From: Deltaproteobacteria bacterium
Lineage (GTDB): Bacteria > Desulfobacterota > Desulfobacteria > C00003060
Length of the DNA: 7,418 nt
Direction of reading: 5' to 3'
Assembly (NCBI GenBank): GCA_030667105.1
Contig: DAOUWN010000094.1
Span: forward strand, 1-7,418
Within the stretch, counting starts at the first letter, position 1. The number at the start of each line of letters is the position of its first letter. A model generated the notes under the pieces. That model had not been told where the DNA came from. It searched no databases and saw only the letters and a list, made by a program, of their open reading frames with translations. Of this stretch, positions 1 to 4,770 are shown in pieces. Both the position numbers and the translations under genes were made by a program.

Positions 1-152
1 GGAGCGGCAACGGTAGCCGAAGGCAAGCTCCTTCGCCAAGGGCTTCGGCGGCTCAAGAGGGTTGTAACAGCAATGTAACGGCTGAAGGGCTGAAGCGAGG
101 CGTAAGGCGAGCCGAAGGCGAGAGTAACTGCAAGGAGCGGCAACCCGTGGGC
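1..152. repeat. G+A-rich patch of short imperfect repeats
   Basis: No gene is visible here. The stretch is built from short recurring words. GGAGCGGCAAC occurs at 1-11 and again at 134-144. GCCGAAGGC occurs at 16-24 and 111-119. GGCTGAAG is in perfect tandem at 80-95. Three imperfect 11-12 base units beginning GCGAG follow one another at 95-106, 107-117 and 118-128. The left end can also fold: GCCGAAG (16-22) is complementary to CTTCGGC (43-49), with a competing CGAAGG/CCTTCG stem at 18-35. It could be the edge of a structured element that continues beyond the window. I do not recognise the family. Confidence 0.4.
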
Positions 153-377
153 AAAGGTAACCATGTGGTTATTTTAAGGAGACCTCACCGACACCCCTGG
201 TCACCTTTCTACAAATGCGTCGCCTCTCTGATCTTGTCCTAAACATGGTTCCGCTTCGCTCTGTCCCGCCATCGCGGGAGAATTCCGTAATGATGGACAC
301 GCAACAAGACAGCCTGAAAATGGCTGTGACTCAACTCTAAGCTCGCCATTTCCCAGGACATTTAACTATGGGCACAG

Positions 378-398
378 GTGAAATCCCGCCGATTTCAC
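378..398. repeat. Perfect hairpin, 8-bp stem, 5-base loop
   Basis: GTGAAATC at 378-385 pairs perfectly with GATTTCAC at 391-398 around the loop CCGCC. A G·T pair at 377/399 could extend it. No T-tract follows on either strand, so it is not an intrinsic terminator. Confidence 0.7.
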
Positions 399-424
399 TA
401 GCACCCTATTATATGGGTAGAGAA

Positions 425-464
425 TGTCATCGTTGTTTTCCGGCATCTGCAAACACCGATGACA
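425..464. repeat. Long imperfect hairpin, 13 pairs
   Basis: TGTCATCG (425-432) pairs with CGATGACA (457-464). After one mismatch (433/456) the helix continues as TGTTT (434-438) with AAACA (451-455) around a 12-base loop. No T-tract follows. Confidence 0.7.
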
Positions 465-500
465 GTGGTCTGCCTCATAGCCGGGATGAGCGCCGAACAA

Positions 501-534
501 CGGAGCTTGCGAGATCGCCCTCGCAACCGCTCCG
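501..534. repeat. Long bulged hairpin, 13 pairs
   Basis: CGGAGC (501-506) pairs with GCTCCG (529-534) and TTGCGAG (507-513) with CTCGCAA (520-526). The loop is ATCGCC and the only defect is a two-base CC bulge at 527-528. It is GC-rich enough to be stable but lacks a terminator T-tract. Confidence 0.7.
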
Positions 535-556
535 AGAACGAGCAGCGTGGTAACGG

Positions 557-586
557 GCCACATTTTCAGCTTTCGGAAATTGTGGT
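557..586. repeat. Hairpin of about 11 pairs with one bulge
   Basis: GCCACATTTTC (557-567) folds onto bases 575-586 across a 7-base loop, with a single bulged T at 581 and two G·T pairs (566/576 and 557/586). The G·T pairs are tolerated only if the plus strand is the RNA-like strand. Confidence 0.6.
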
Positions 587-711
587 GGCTAATGCGGCGA
601 ATTGCTCCGATTTCGGAGGCCAACCGGCGCACGCGGTGTAAGAAAGCAGCTAAAGAAACCATGCACTACAGGTGTGTCTTGACGCAGCCATCTTTGCGGC
701 AGATACGAAAT

Positions 712-756
712 GTGCCGAGGCCGGCCCATGGCGGGCCGGATAGCAGAGTCGGGCAC
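712..756. repeat. Two-tier hairpin with GC-rich apical stem
   Basis: The apical stem CCGGCCC (721-727) / GGGCCGG (733-739) is perfect around the loop ATGGC. An outer stem GTGCCGA (712-718) pairs with 749-756, with one bulged G at 751. An asymmetric internal loop separates the two tiers. Confidence 0.65.
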
Positions 757-931
757 GGACAATGGCGGCTTTCAGCTTTTTTCGTTCAGGCGGGATGCCG
801 GACGAATCAAGCAAGAAGCTGCACAAACTGACCTTGATTGTGGAACATCCGCCTATGGCTGGAAGTTGACGCGGGATGCGGACTGCAATCGAGGTTTTTT
901 TGTTTTGAGGGCGATGCCCGGGCAGGGTGCA

Positions 932-975
932 GTAGCCGTCTGTTTGGCGGCGAAGCAGAAAAACAGACAGGCTAC
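932..975. repeat. Long hairpin, 13 pairs with internal loop
   Basis: GTAGCC (932-937) pairs with GGCTAC (970-975) and TCTGTTT (939-945) with AAACAGA (961-967). The internal loop is one base (938) against two (968-969), and the apical loop is 15 bases. No T-tract follows. Confidence 0.7.
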
Positions 976-1130
976 GGATTTCAACCGGTCGATGACCAGT
1001 TAACGTGACAAAACTACTGGATAAATAGACGTCAGTCACCCCAAAAATCAGCAGAGAACATCCAGATGGTCTAATGTGCTGCAATTATAGAAGAAACTGG
1101 TCGCAGGGCAGTTACACGGAAGGAACAAAC

Positions 1131-1256
1131 CTAATATTTAAGCATAAAGTTTTCCAAAATAGGTGTTCTGAGCCTGTTAAATGACATTATAATGGGCAGG
1201 CGGTGAGGTTCAACAATGGCAGCCACAAGCACGGAAGTATCGAATAAGACTTTCGT
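1131..1256 (-). pseudogene. Remnant of a PIN-domain (VapC-like) toxin
   Basis: Read from 1256 leftward in the frame of ACG-AAA-GTC, the peptide is (M/T)KVLFDTSVLVAAIVEPH. This is the start of a PIN-domain ribonuclease: a buried beta strand followed by the first catalytic Asp (residue 6) in the FDTSVLV context. PIN toxins are usually 120-150 residues and cut RNA with a cluster of acidic residues. Here the resemblance stops near residue 18 (about base 1203) and the frame ends at TAG 1131-1133, so the remaining catalytic acids are missing. The expected start codon reads ACG instead of ATG, and no ATG, GTG or TTG lies upstream in frame before a stop at 1276-1278. Both defects argue for a dead gene. 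It follows the antitoxin directly on the same strand, as in standard toxin-antitoxin operons. The family call rests on the N-terminal motif alone. Confidence 0.6.
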
Positions 1257-1516
1257 CTTCTTGTCCCAGCTACTGTTTTACTCAGGCGTTCTTTGCGATG
1301 AGTACGGACTGCCCCCACAATGTCCCCAGTCGCAGTACCTGAGAACACCAATACACCGTCCTTAGTCACTACATGTGGCTCTCCATCTATTGGTTTGAGA
1401 AAGATCTTCTGTTCGACCTCTTCGATTTCCAAGACGGCCCCCGGTTTTAGACCAAGACCATCGCGGACTCGTTTCGGTATAACGACCCTGCCGAATCTAT
1501 CTAATGTTGTTTCCAT
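1187..1516 (-). CDS. AbrB/MazE/SpoVT-fold antitoxin with read-through tail
   Basis: This is a small DNA-binding protein of the AbrB/MazE/SpoVT fold, which as an antitoxin binds its toxin and represses its own operon. Residues 3-46 form the swapped-hairpin domain, recognisable by LDRFGRVVIPKRVRDGLGLK and the following PGAVLEIEE strand. Residues 50-80 are the toxin-contacting C-terminal part. The start is the ATG at 1516, because GGGAGGG (1522-1528) lies five bases upstream; a TTG at 1540 would be further out and falls inside the operator. The frame gives 109 residues, but residues 88-109 are an out-of-frame reading of the adjoining toxin gene and look non-native (hydrophobic, Leu/Pro/Cys-rich). 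Codon 88 is CGA; one base change to TGA would end the protein at 87 residues, a normal antitoxin length. It is now an orphan antitoxin and may still bind its operator. Family confident; present activity unknown. Confidence 0.85.
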   Translation of the reverse strand: METTLDRFGRVVIPKRVRDGLGLKPGAVLEIEEVEQKIFLKPIDGEPHVVTKDGVLVFSGTATGDIVGAVRTHRKERLSKTVAGTRRRKSYSILPCLWLPLLNLTACPL

Positions 1517-1530
1517 GATAACCCTCCCGT

Positions 1531-1563
1531 TTTTTGCCAATATGTCATGCCAAATGGCAAAAA
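1531..1563. promoter_or_regulatory. Candidate autoregulatory operator of the antitoxin
   Basis: A perfect 9-base inverted repeat, TTTTTGCCA (1531-1539) and TGGCAAAAA (1555-1563), is separated by 15 bases. Inside it a second palindrome, TGCCA-aa-TGGCA (1548-1559), reuses the right arm, giving three TGCCA-type half-sites. It lies immediately upstream of the antitoxin's ribosome binding site, where such antitoxins usually bind to repress their own operon. Role inferred from position and symmetry. Confidence 0.6.
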
Positions 1564-1574
1564 TCTACCACTAA

Positions 1575-1679
1575 AGTGCGCCTCAAATAAGAGAGGTTCT
1601 CCTGGGGAAGGGTGGAGCGGACCTTGCGGAAAAGATCATTGAGAGAGTTTTTGGGAAGAATGGAAACCAAAACCGGTAG
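1575..1679 (+). pseudogene. Possible 3' end of a lost coding sequence
   Basis: An open frame between stops at 1572-1574 and 1677-1679 encodes 34 residues with protein-like character: IREVLLGKGGADLAEKII followed by ERVFG and a polar tail. The amphipathic helix pattern and third-position G/C choice resemble a real C-terminus. No start codon with a ribosome binding site is visible, and the frame is cut off by the antitoxin locus. I cannot name the family; it may be chance. Confidence 0.25.
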
Positions 1680-1724
1680 AGAAGGGTAGGGCGAAGGTTA
1701 CATATCGTAACACGCCAATATTAT

Positions 1725-1801
<77 letters not shown>

Positions 1802-2043
1802 ACATATTGTTATTTCAAAAGGTTTGTGACCATTCTCAGGATCAGCAAGGCTTGGTTCATTAATAGCGTGTTCGACTTCGAATTTCAAGAACTTTGGATA
1901 CCCTCCAGGCTTCCACTTCGTGAATACCCGCCCCGTCCTCGGCAAGCCCATCCCCTACTCTATGCCGGTTTATTCCGGCGCTTTCACTAAGCTTTCCCCC
2001 GTGTTTACTTTCATTGCGCGCGTCGCCTTCGCTTGCGCGTTTG

Positions 2044-2073
2044 TTGCACCGTGCATTTCTCGGTCTACATAAT
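2044..2073 (+). promoter_or_regulatory. Candidate sigma-70-type promoter for the aromatic genes
   Basis: TTGCAC (2044-2049) and CATAAT (2068-2073) are separated by 18 bases. The -10 matches the consensus at five of six positions and the -35 at only three. An 11-base palindrome TGCAC-c-GTGCA (2045-2055) overlaps the -35 and could be an operator. The predicted transcript would have a leader of about 105 bases that contains the 2121-2148 hairpin. This is a weak match proposed mainly from position. Confidence 0.3.
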
Positions 2074-2120
2074 GTCAAAAACGTGATATATAGCGGCGGC
2101 AGCGCGAAAGATTTTTCTAC

Positions 2121-2148
2121 GGGCTCATGAATCACCATTTCAGAGCCC
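2121..2148 (+). promoter_or_regulatory. Leader hairpin upstream of the aromatic gene pair
   Basis: GGGCTC (2121-2126) pairs with GAGCCC (2143-2148) and, past one bulged A, TGAA (2128-2131) pairs with TTCA (2139-2142), leaving a 7-base loop. It ends 37 bases before the start codon. No T-tract follows on either strand, so it is not a plain terminator; it may act in the leader RNA. Confidence 0.45.
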
Positions 2149-2185
2149 CCGATTCGTACAATTGTTAGGAAGGGAGGACGAAAAA

Positions 2186-2986
2186 ATGGGTATTGGTAAA
2201 GAGGTCCGCAAAGAACGTATCATGAACCGGGAAACCGACAAGACCGTCATCGTTCCAATGGACCACGGTGTGACAGTGGGCCCGATCAAGGGTCTGATCG
2301 ATCTGCCCAAGACCGTGGACATAGTAGCCAAGGGCGGTGCTAATGCGGTAGTCGAACATGTGGGCATGGTAGGCCAGGGGCATCGCCGTTATTGGCGTGA
2401 CATAGGCTTGATCGTACATCTTTCGGGAAGCACGACCCTCTCCCCGGATCCGAACCGCAAGGTCCTGGTATGTTCGGTGGAGCGTGCAGTTCGAGTTGGG
2501 GCGGATGCTGTCAGTATCCATGTCAACATCGGCGCCGAGAATGAAGGAGAAATGTTTGAGGCCTTCGGCAAGGTTTCCGAAGCTGCCGACTACTGGGGCA
2601 TGCCGCTTCTTGCAATGGTGTATCCCCGCGGGCCCAAAGTCGATAATGAGAAAGATGTCGGGAACGTAAAGATCGCGGCCCGGGTGGGCGCCGAGCTTGG
2701 GGCGGACATCGTCAAGGTCCCCTATACCGGATCTCCTGAAACCTTCAGGGAGGTGGTGTCTGGGAGTCCCATTCCTGTGGTCATAGCCGGCGGTTCTAAG
2801 CTTTCCGATGAAGACACCCTAAAGATGGTAGAGGGTGCGATGCAAGCCGGAGCAGCCGGACTTTCAATGGGCCGCAATGCTTTCCAGCACGAGAATCCGG
2901 TCCTCTTGGTGTCTGCGGCTTGCGCCATTGTGCACGAGGGAAAGACTGCGAAAGAAGCAATGAAAATTCTTAATAGTGAGGCATGA
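2186..2986 (+). CDS. aroA': 2-amino-3,7-dideoxy-D-threo-hept-6-ulosonate synthase (class I aldolase family)
   Basis: Cytosolic enzyme of the archaeal-type route to dehydroquinate. It joins L-aspartate semialdehyde and 6-deoxy-5-ketofructose 1-phosphate in a transaldolase-like reaction. The 266-residue protein is full length for the DhnA/class I aldolase (TIM barrel) family. Visible active-site residues are Asp26 in VPMDHGVT, Tyr146 in MVYPRG and the Schiff-base Lys177 in [14 protein letters not shown] (200-205) and GLSMGRNAF (225-233) form the phosphate-binding end. The ATG at 2186 is preferred over an in-frame TTG at 2162 because AGGGAGG (2171-2177) sits eight bases before it. Class I fructose-bisphosphate aldolase is the close alternative, but the next gene, dehydroquinate synthase II, uses this enzyme's product and decides the call. 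Sampled lines are near 60% G+C, against about 50% in the sigma factor region. Confidence 0.9.
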   Translation: MGIGKEVRKERIMNRETDKTVIVPMDHGVTVGPIKGLIDLPKTVDIVAKGGANAVVEHVGMVGQGHRRYWRDIGLIVHLSGSTTLSPDPNRKVLVCSVERAVRVGADAVSIHVNIGAENEGEMFEAFGKVSEAADYWGMPLLAMVYPRGPKVDNEKDVGNVKIAARVGAELGADIVKVPYTGSPETFREVVSGSPIPVVIAGGSKLSDEDTLKMVEGAMQAGAAGLSMGRNAFQHENPVLLVSAACAIVHEGKTAKEAMKILNSEA

Positions 2987-3061
2987 GGTCGACGTCTGGT
3001 ATTGTTTGGCAGGGTTCGGTGGCCAAGATTCAGTCACTAAGTGACAACAAAGGAGTGTATC

Positions 3062-4060
3062 ATGACGAGGTTGTTTTGGGTTAATGCAAGGCCCTACAAT
3101 AAAGAAGTTGTAACCACTGCCCTGGAGAGTGGCGCCGACGCCGTGATTGTTCCCAGAGGCCAATCCAAAAAGGTCCGTGATCTTGGTCTTATCAAGACAG
3201 TGGCGCCGGACGGCGATTTGAAATTCGGTGAGGACGTGGTCGAGGCGACCATTTCCTCGGAAAAGGACGAGGCCGAGACACTCAAGGTCCCAGCCGAGAA
3301 GCTGCTGCTAATCAAGACCAGCAACTGGAAAGTAATTCCACTTGAGAACCTGATCGCCAAGAGAGGCAAGGGCCTGCTGGCCTGGGTGCGTAACGCAGAG
3401 GAGGCCAAGGTTGCATTGAAGATCATGGAGCGTGGGGTTGACGGGGTCGTTCTAGCCTCAACTGATCTTTCGGAAATTAAGCGGACCGCTGCCGTTGTCC
3501 GCGAGCAGGCAGAGCGCCTGCATCTGGTTCAGGCGACCATCAAGTCCGTGCGGCCGCTGGGTATGGGAGACCGAGTCTGCGTTGATACTATTGCCAACAT
3601 GGAGCCCGGCCAAGGCATGCTCGTTGGGAATTCCAGCTCGGGCATGTTCCTGGTACACGCGGAAAACGTGGAAACACCCTATTGTGCCACACGCCCTTTC
3701 CGCGTCAACGCCGGGGCGGTCCACGCTTACGTGCGCGTGCCGGACGGCAAGACCGCTTACCTGGCCGATGTTAGCATCGGCGACCCGGTCTTGATCATCG
3801 ACTACAAGGGTAGGAGCGAGGTTGGTTTCGTGGGCCGGGCAAAGGTGGAAAAAAGGCCCATGATGCTGGTAGAAGCTGCCTACAAGGGCAAAACCCTCTC
3901 ACTGGTGATGCAGAACGCCGAGACCATCCGGCTGACCAAGCCAGGAGGCGAGCCCGTCTCAATTGCCCGTCTGACGCCTGGCGACCGCGTGCTTGCCTAC
4001 CTGGAAGAAGCGGGTAGACACTTCGGGGTGAAGATTGACGAAACGATAGTTGAAAAATAG
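3062..4060 (+). CDS. aroB': 3-dehydroquinate synthase II
   Basis: This enzyme converts 2-amino-3,7-dideoxy-D-threo-hept-6-ulosonate to 3-dehydroquinate by NAD-dependent oxidative deamination and ring closure, replacing classical AroB. The 332 residues are a normal length. Family signatures are MTRLFWVNARPYNK at the N-terminus, GMGDRVCVDT (167-176), GQGMLVGNSSSGMF (183-196), ENVETPYCATRPFRVNAGAV (201-220) and LVMQNAETIRL (281-291). The ATG at 3062 has AGGAG (3051-3055) six bases upstream; a GTG at 3041 in the same frame lies before that site and is unlikely. It follows the aldolase gene after 75 bases on the same strand, so the two are probably co-transcribed. A short palindrome, GTCACT-a-AGTGAC (3033-3045), sits just ahead of the ribosome binding site. 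Later shikimate genes, which often follow in sulfate reducers, are absent here; the next gene is convergent. Confidence 0.95.
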   Translation: MTRLFWVNARPYNKEVVTTALESGADAVIVPRGQSKKVRDLGLIKTVAPDGDLKFGEDVVEATISSEKDEAETLKVPAEKLLLIKTSNWKVIPLENLIAKRGKGLLAWVRNAEEAKVALKIMERGVDGVVLASTDLSEIKRTAAVVREQAERLHLVQATIKSVRPLGMGDRVCVDTIANMEPGQGMLVGNSSSGMFLVHAENVETPYCATRPFRVNAGAVHAYVRVPDGKTAYLADVSIGDPVLIIDYKGRSEVGFVGRAKVEKRPMMLVEAAYKGKTLSLVMQNAETIRLTKPGGEPVSIARLTPGDRVLAYLEEAGRHFGVKIDETIVEK

Positions 4061-4115
4061 CCTTGATTAATCTGTATTGTGCAACCGGACATTTTGTTGT
4101 GGGTTCGGAATGAAC

Positions 4116-4373
4116 TCAGGACATGACTTTATAGACCTTGTCGTTTTCCCGCACCCTTTCTTTTAACTTAATACCGACCTCGTCTCCCGGTCTTGCTTCG
4201 TCCACCGGTTGGCGCTCTATCTCCATGCTGGCAACTGTGTCTTGAAAATCGGTGGCATGACCCTTAAAGTGGAGCGTGTCTCCAATTCTGATAATCCCGG
4301 CTGTGACTTCGATGGCTGCGACACTGATCTTGACGTAGAAGTTGGTGACCCGTCCGACTTGTTCTTCTTCCAT
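4116..4373 (-). CDS. Stand-alone EF-Tu-domain-2-like protein (translation elongation factor-like)
   Basis: An 85-residue protein that is essentially one beta barrel of the kind seen as domain 2 of EF-Tu and related translation GTPases. Features of the fold are the opening GRVTNFYVKISVAAIEV (7-23), the turn AGIIRIGDTLHFKGHATDF (25-43), SMEIER (49-54) and the closing ARPGDEVGIKLKERVREND (60-78) followed by a short strand. No GTP-binding domain is present. Similar small proteins are usually annotated only as elongation-factor-like, and the same barrel occurs at the C-terminus of some U32 peptidase-type proteins; function is unknown. The start at 4373 is secure: GGAGGAGG (4377-4384 on the other strand) precedes it. 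It converges on dehydroquinate synthase II, with 55 bases between the stop codons and no clear shared terminator. Confidence 0.8.
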   Translation of the reverse strand: MEEEQVGRVTNFYVKISVAAIEVTAGIIRIGDTLHFKGHATDFQDTVASMEIERQPVDEARPGDEVGIKLKERVRENDKVYKVMS

Positions 4374-4493
4374 CTCCCTCCTCCAGCAAATAGGTTGAAG
4401 TTAAAGAAAACTTGCCTTCAGGTTGGATGGCCTTCTGCCGAGGTCCCGCCTCAAGTTACTTAACCTATTGAAATAACGGAAAAGAAGAGGACC

Positions 4494-4532
4494 TTAGAAG
4501 TCCGTTGCTCTATCCAACTGAGCTACAGGCGC
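4494..4532 (-). pseudogene. tRNA-Arg(TCT) 5'-half fragment, direct repeat copy 2
   Basis: An exact 39-base copy of the tRNA-Arg at 1725-1801 from its mature 5' end through the last base of the anticodon loop, on the same strand. To its left the sequence diverges at once and supplies no anticodon 3' strand, T-arm or acceptor 3' strand, so it cannot make a tRNA. Its position matches what a site-specific recombination event in the anticodon loop would leave. No integrase is present between the two copies. Confidence 0.85.
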
Positions 4533-4595
4533 TTGCTTTTACAATGCAAGAAAATCAACGTGTTGCAAAACTTCTTGTCTAGAGTTAATATTGAA

Positions 4596-4625
4596 GGTAA
4601 AAATACCACAAGGGGATTCCCTTGT
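4596..4625. other. Two adjacent hairpins in the intergenic region
   Basis: GGTA-AAAA-TACC (4596-4607) abuts a perfect 7-base stem ACAAGGG (4608-4614) / CCCTTGT (4619-4625) with loop GATT. Read on the minus strand, the second hairpin is followed four bases later by a five-T run, so it could stop leftward transcription, although no minus-strand gene lies to its right within this window. Confidence 0.35.
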
Positions 4626-4690
4626 CCATCATGATTTGAAAACGACGGTCCCAGATTTCTTGACAAGCCACTCGGTCGATTCCTTAGGCC

Positions 4691-4719
4691 TTGATAAAGA
4701 GATGCTTGTCTGATATTTT
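4691..4719 (+). promoter_or_regulatory. Candidate promoter of the sigma factor gene
   Basis: TTGATA (4691-4696; five of six consensus bases) and TATTTT (4714-4719; four of six) are separated by the optimal 17 bases, placing the start near 4726 and giving a leader of about 45 bases before the sigma factor gene. A TTGACA at 4660-4665 has no matching -10 at normal spacing. Confidence 0.45.
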
Positions 4720-4770
4720 AAAAAAATAAGGAAATTCACATAGCTTCCCCTGGCGTGAAGAAAACCAGAA

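Larger units (their letters stand above)
153..1081. other. Non-coding, hairpin-rich region
   Basis: About 0.9 kb without a believable protein gene: the open frames overlap on both strands, lack ribosome binding sites and resemble no family I know. It carries consecutive inverted repeats. The better ones have their own entries. Weaker ones are 153-208 (6+4 pairs, one mismatch, long loop), 264-279 (TCCCGC-CATC-GCGGGA), 309-327 (ACAGCC/GGCTGT), 474-490 (CTCAT/ATGAG), 605-618 (CTCCGA-tt-TCGGAG), a nested set at 769-865 and 996-1020 (CCAGT/ACTGG). Bulges and single mismatches resemble RNA helices rather than protein operators. G·T pairs in the 557-586 and 769-865 stems would be G·U wobbles in a plus-strand transcript, but the A/C mismatch in 153-208 favours the minus strand, so orientation is open. 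It could be one large structured RNA, several small ones, or a decayed element. Confidence 0.45.
1802..2185. other. Intergenic region and leader of the aromatic gene pair
   Basis: No gene is seen in these 384 bases; the open frames here are antisense or read-through of the tRNA. The region holds the tRNA's upstream flank, a small hairpin GCCGG-TTTATT-CCGGC at 1964-1979, a candidate promoter at 2044-2073, a strong hairpin at 2121-2148 and the ribosome binding site at 2171-2177. No intrinsic terminator with a T-tract was found on either strand. Confidence 0.5.

Noticed and set aside
1..152. Group II intron or other retroelement end
   Set aside because: The purine-rich text was suggestive, but no domain V signature and no reverse transcriptase frame is present in the window.
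153..1081. CRISPR array or integron attC array
   Set aside because: The hairpins differ in sequence and spacing, there is no regular direct repeat, and no attC core sites were seen.
366..1084. Open frames of 60-144 codons on both strands
   Set aside because: They overlap one another on opposite strands, have no ribosome binding site, resemble no family I recognise, and lie across the hairpins; such frames are expected by chance in GC-rich DNA.
1188..1193. Perfect TATAAT on the plus strand
   Set aside because: The only -35-like partner (TTCTGA, 1166-1171) matches three of six bases, the site lies inside the toxin remnant, and no plus-strand gene follows.
2186..2986. Class I fructose-bisphosphate aldolase
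   Set aside because: Same fold and catalytic lysine, but adjacency to dehydroquinate synthase II favours the aminodideoxyheptulosonate synthase; kept as an alternative in the entry.
4061..4115. Bidirectional terminator between convergent genes
   Set aside because: Only short complementary pieces (for example AACC/GGTT) and no clear T-tract on either strand.
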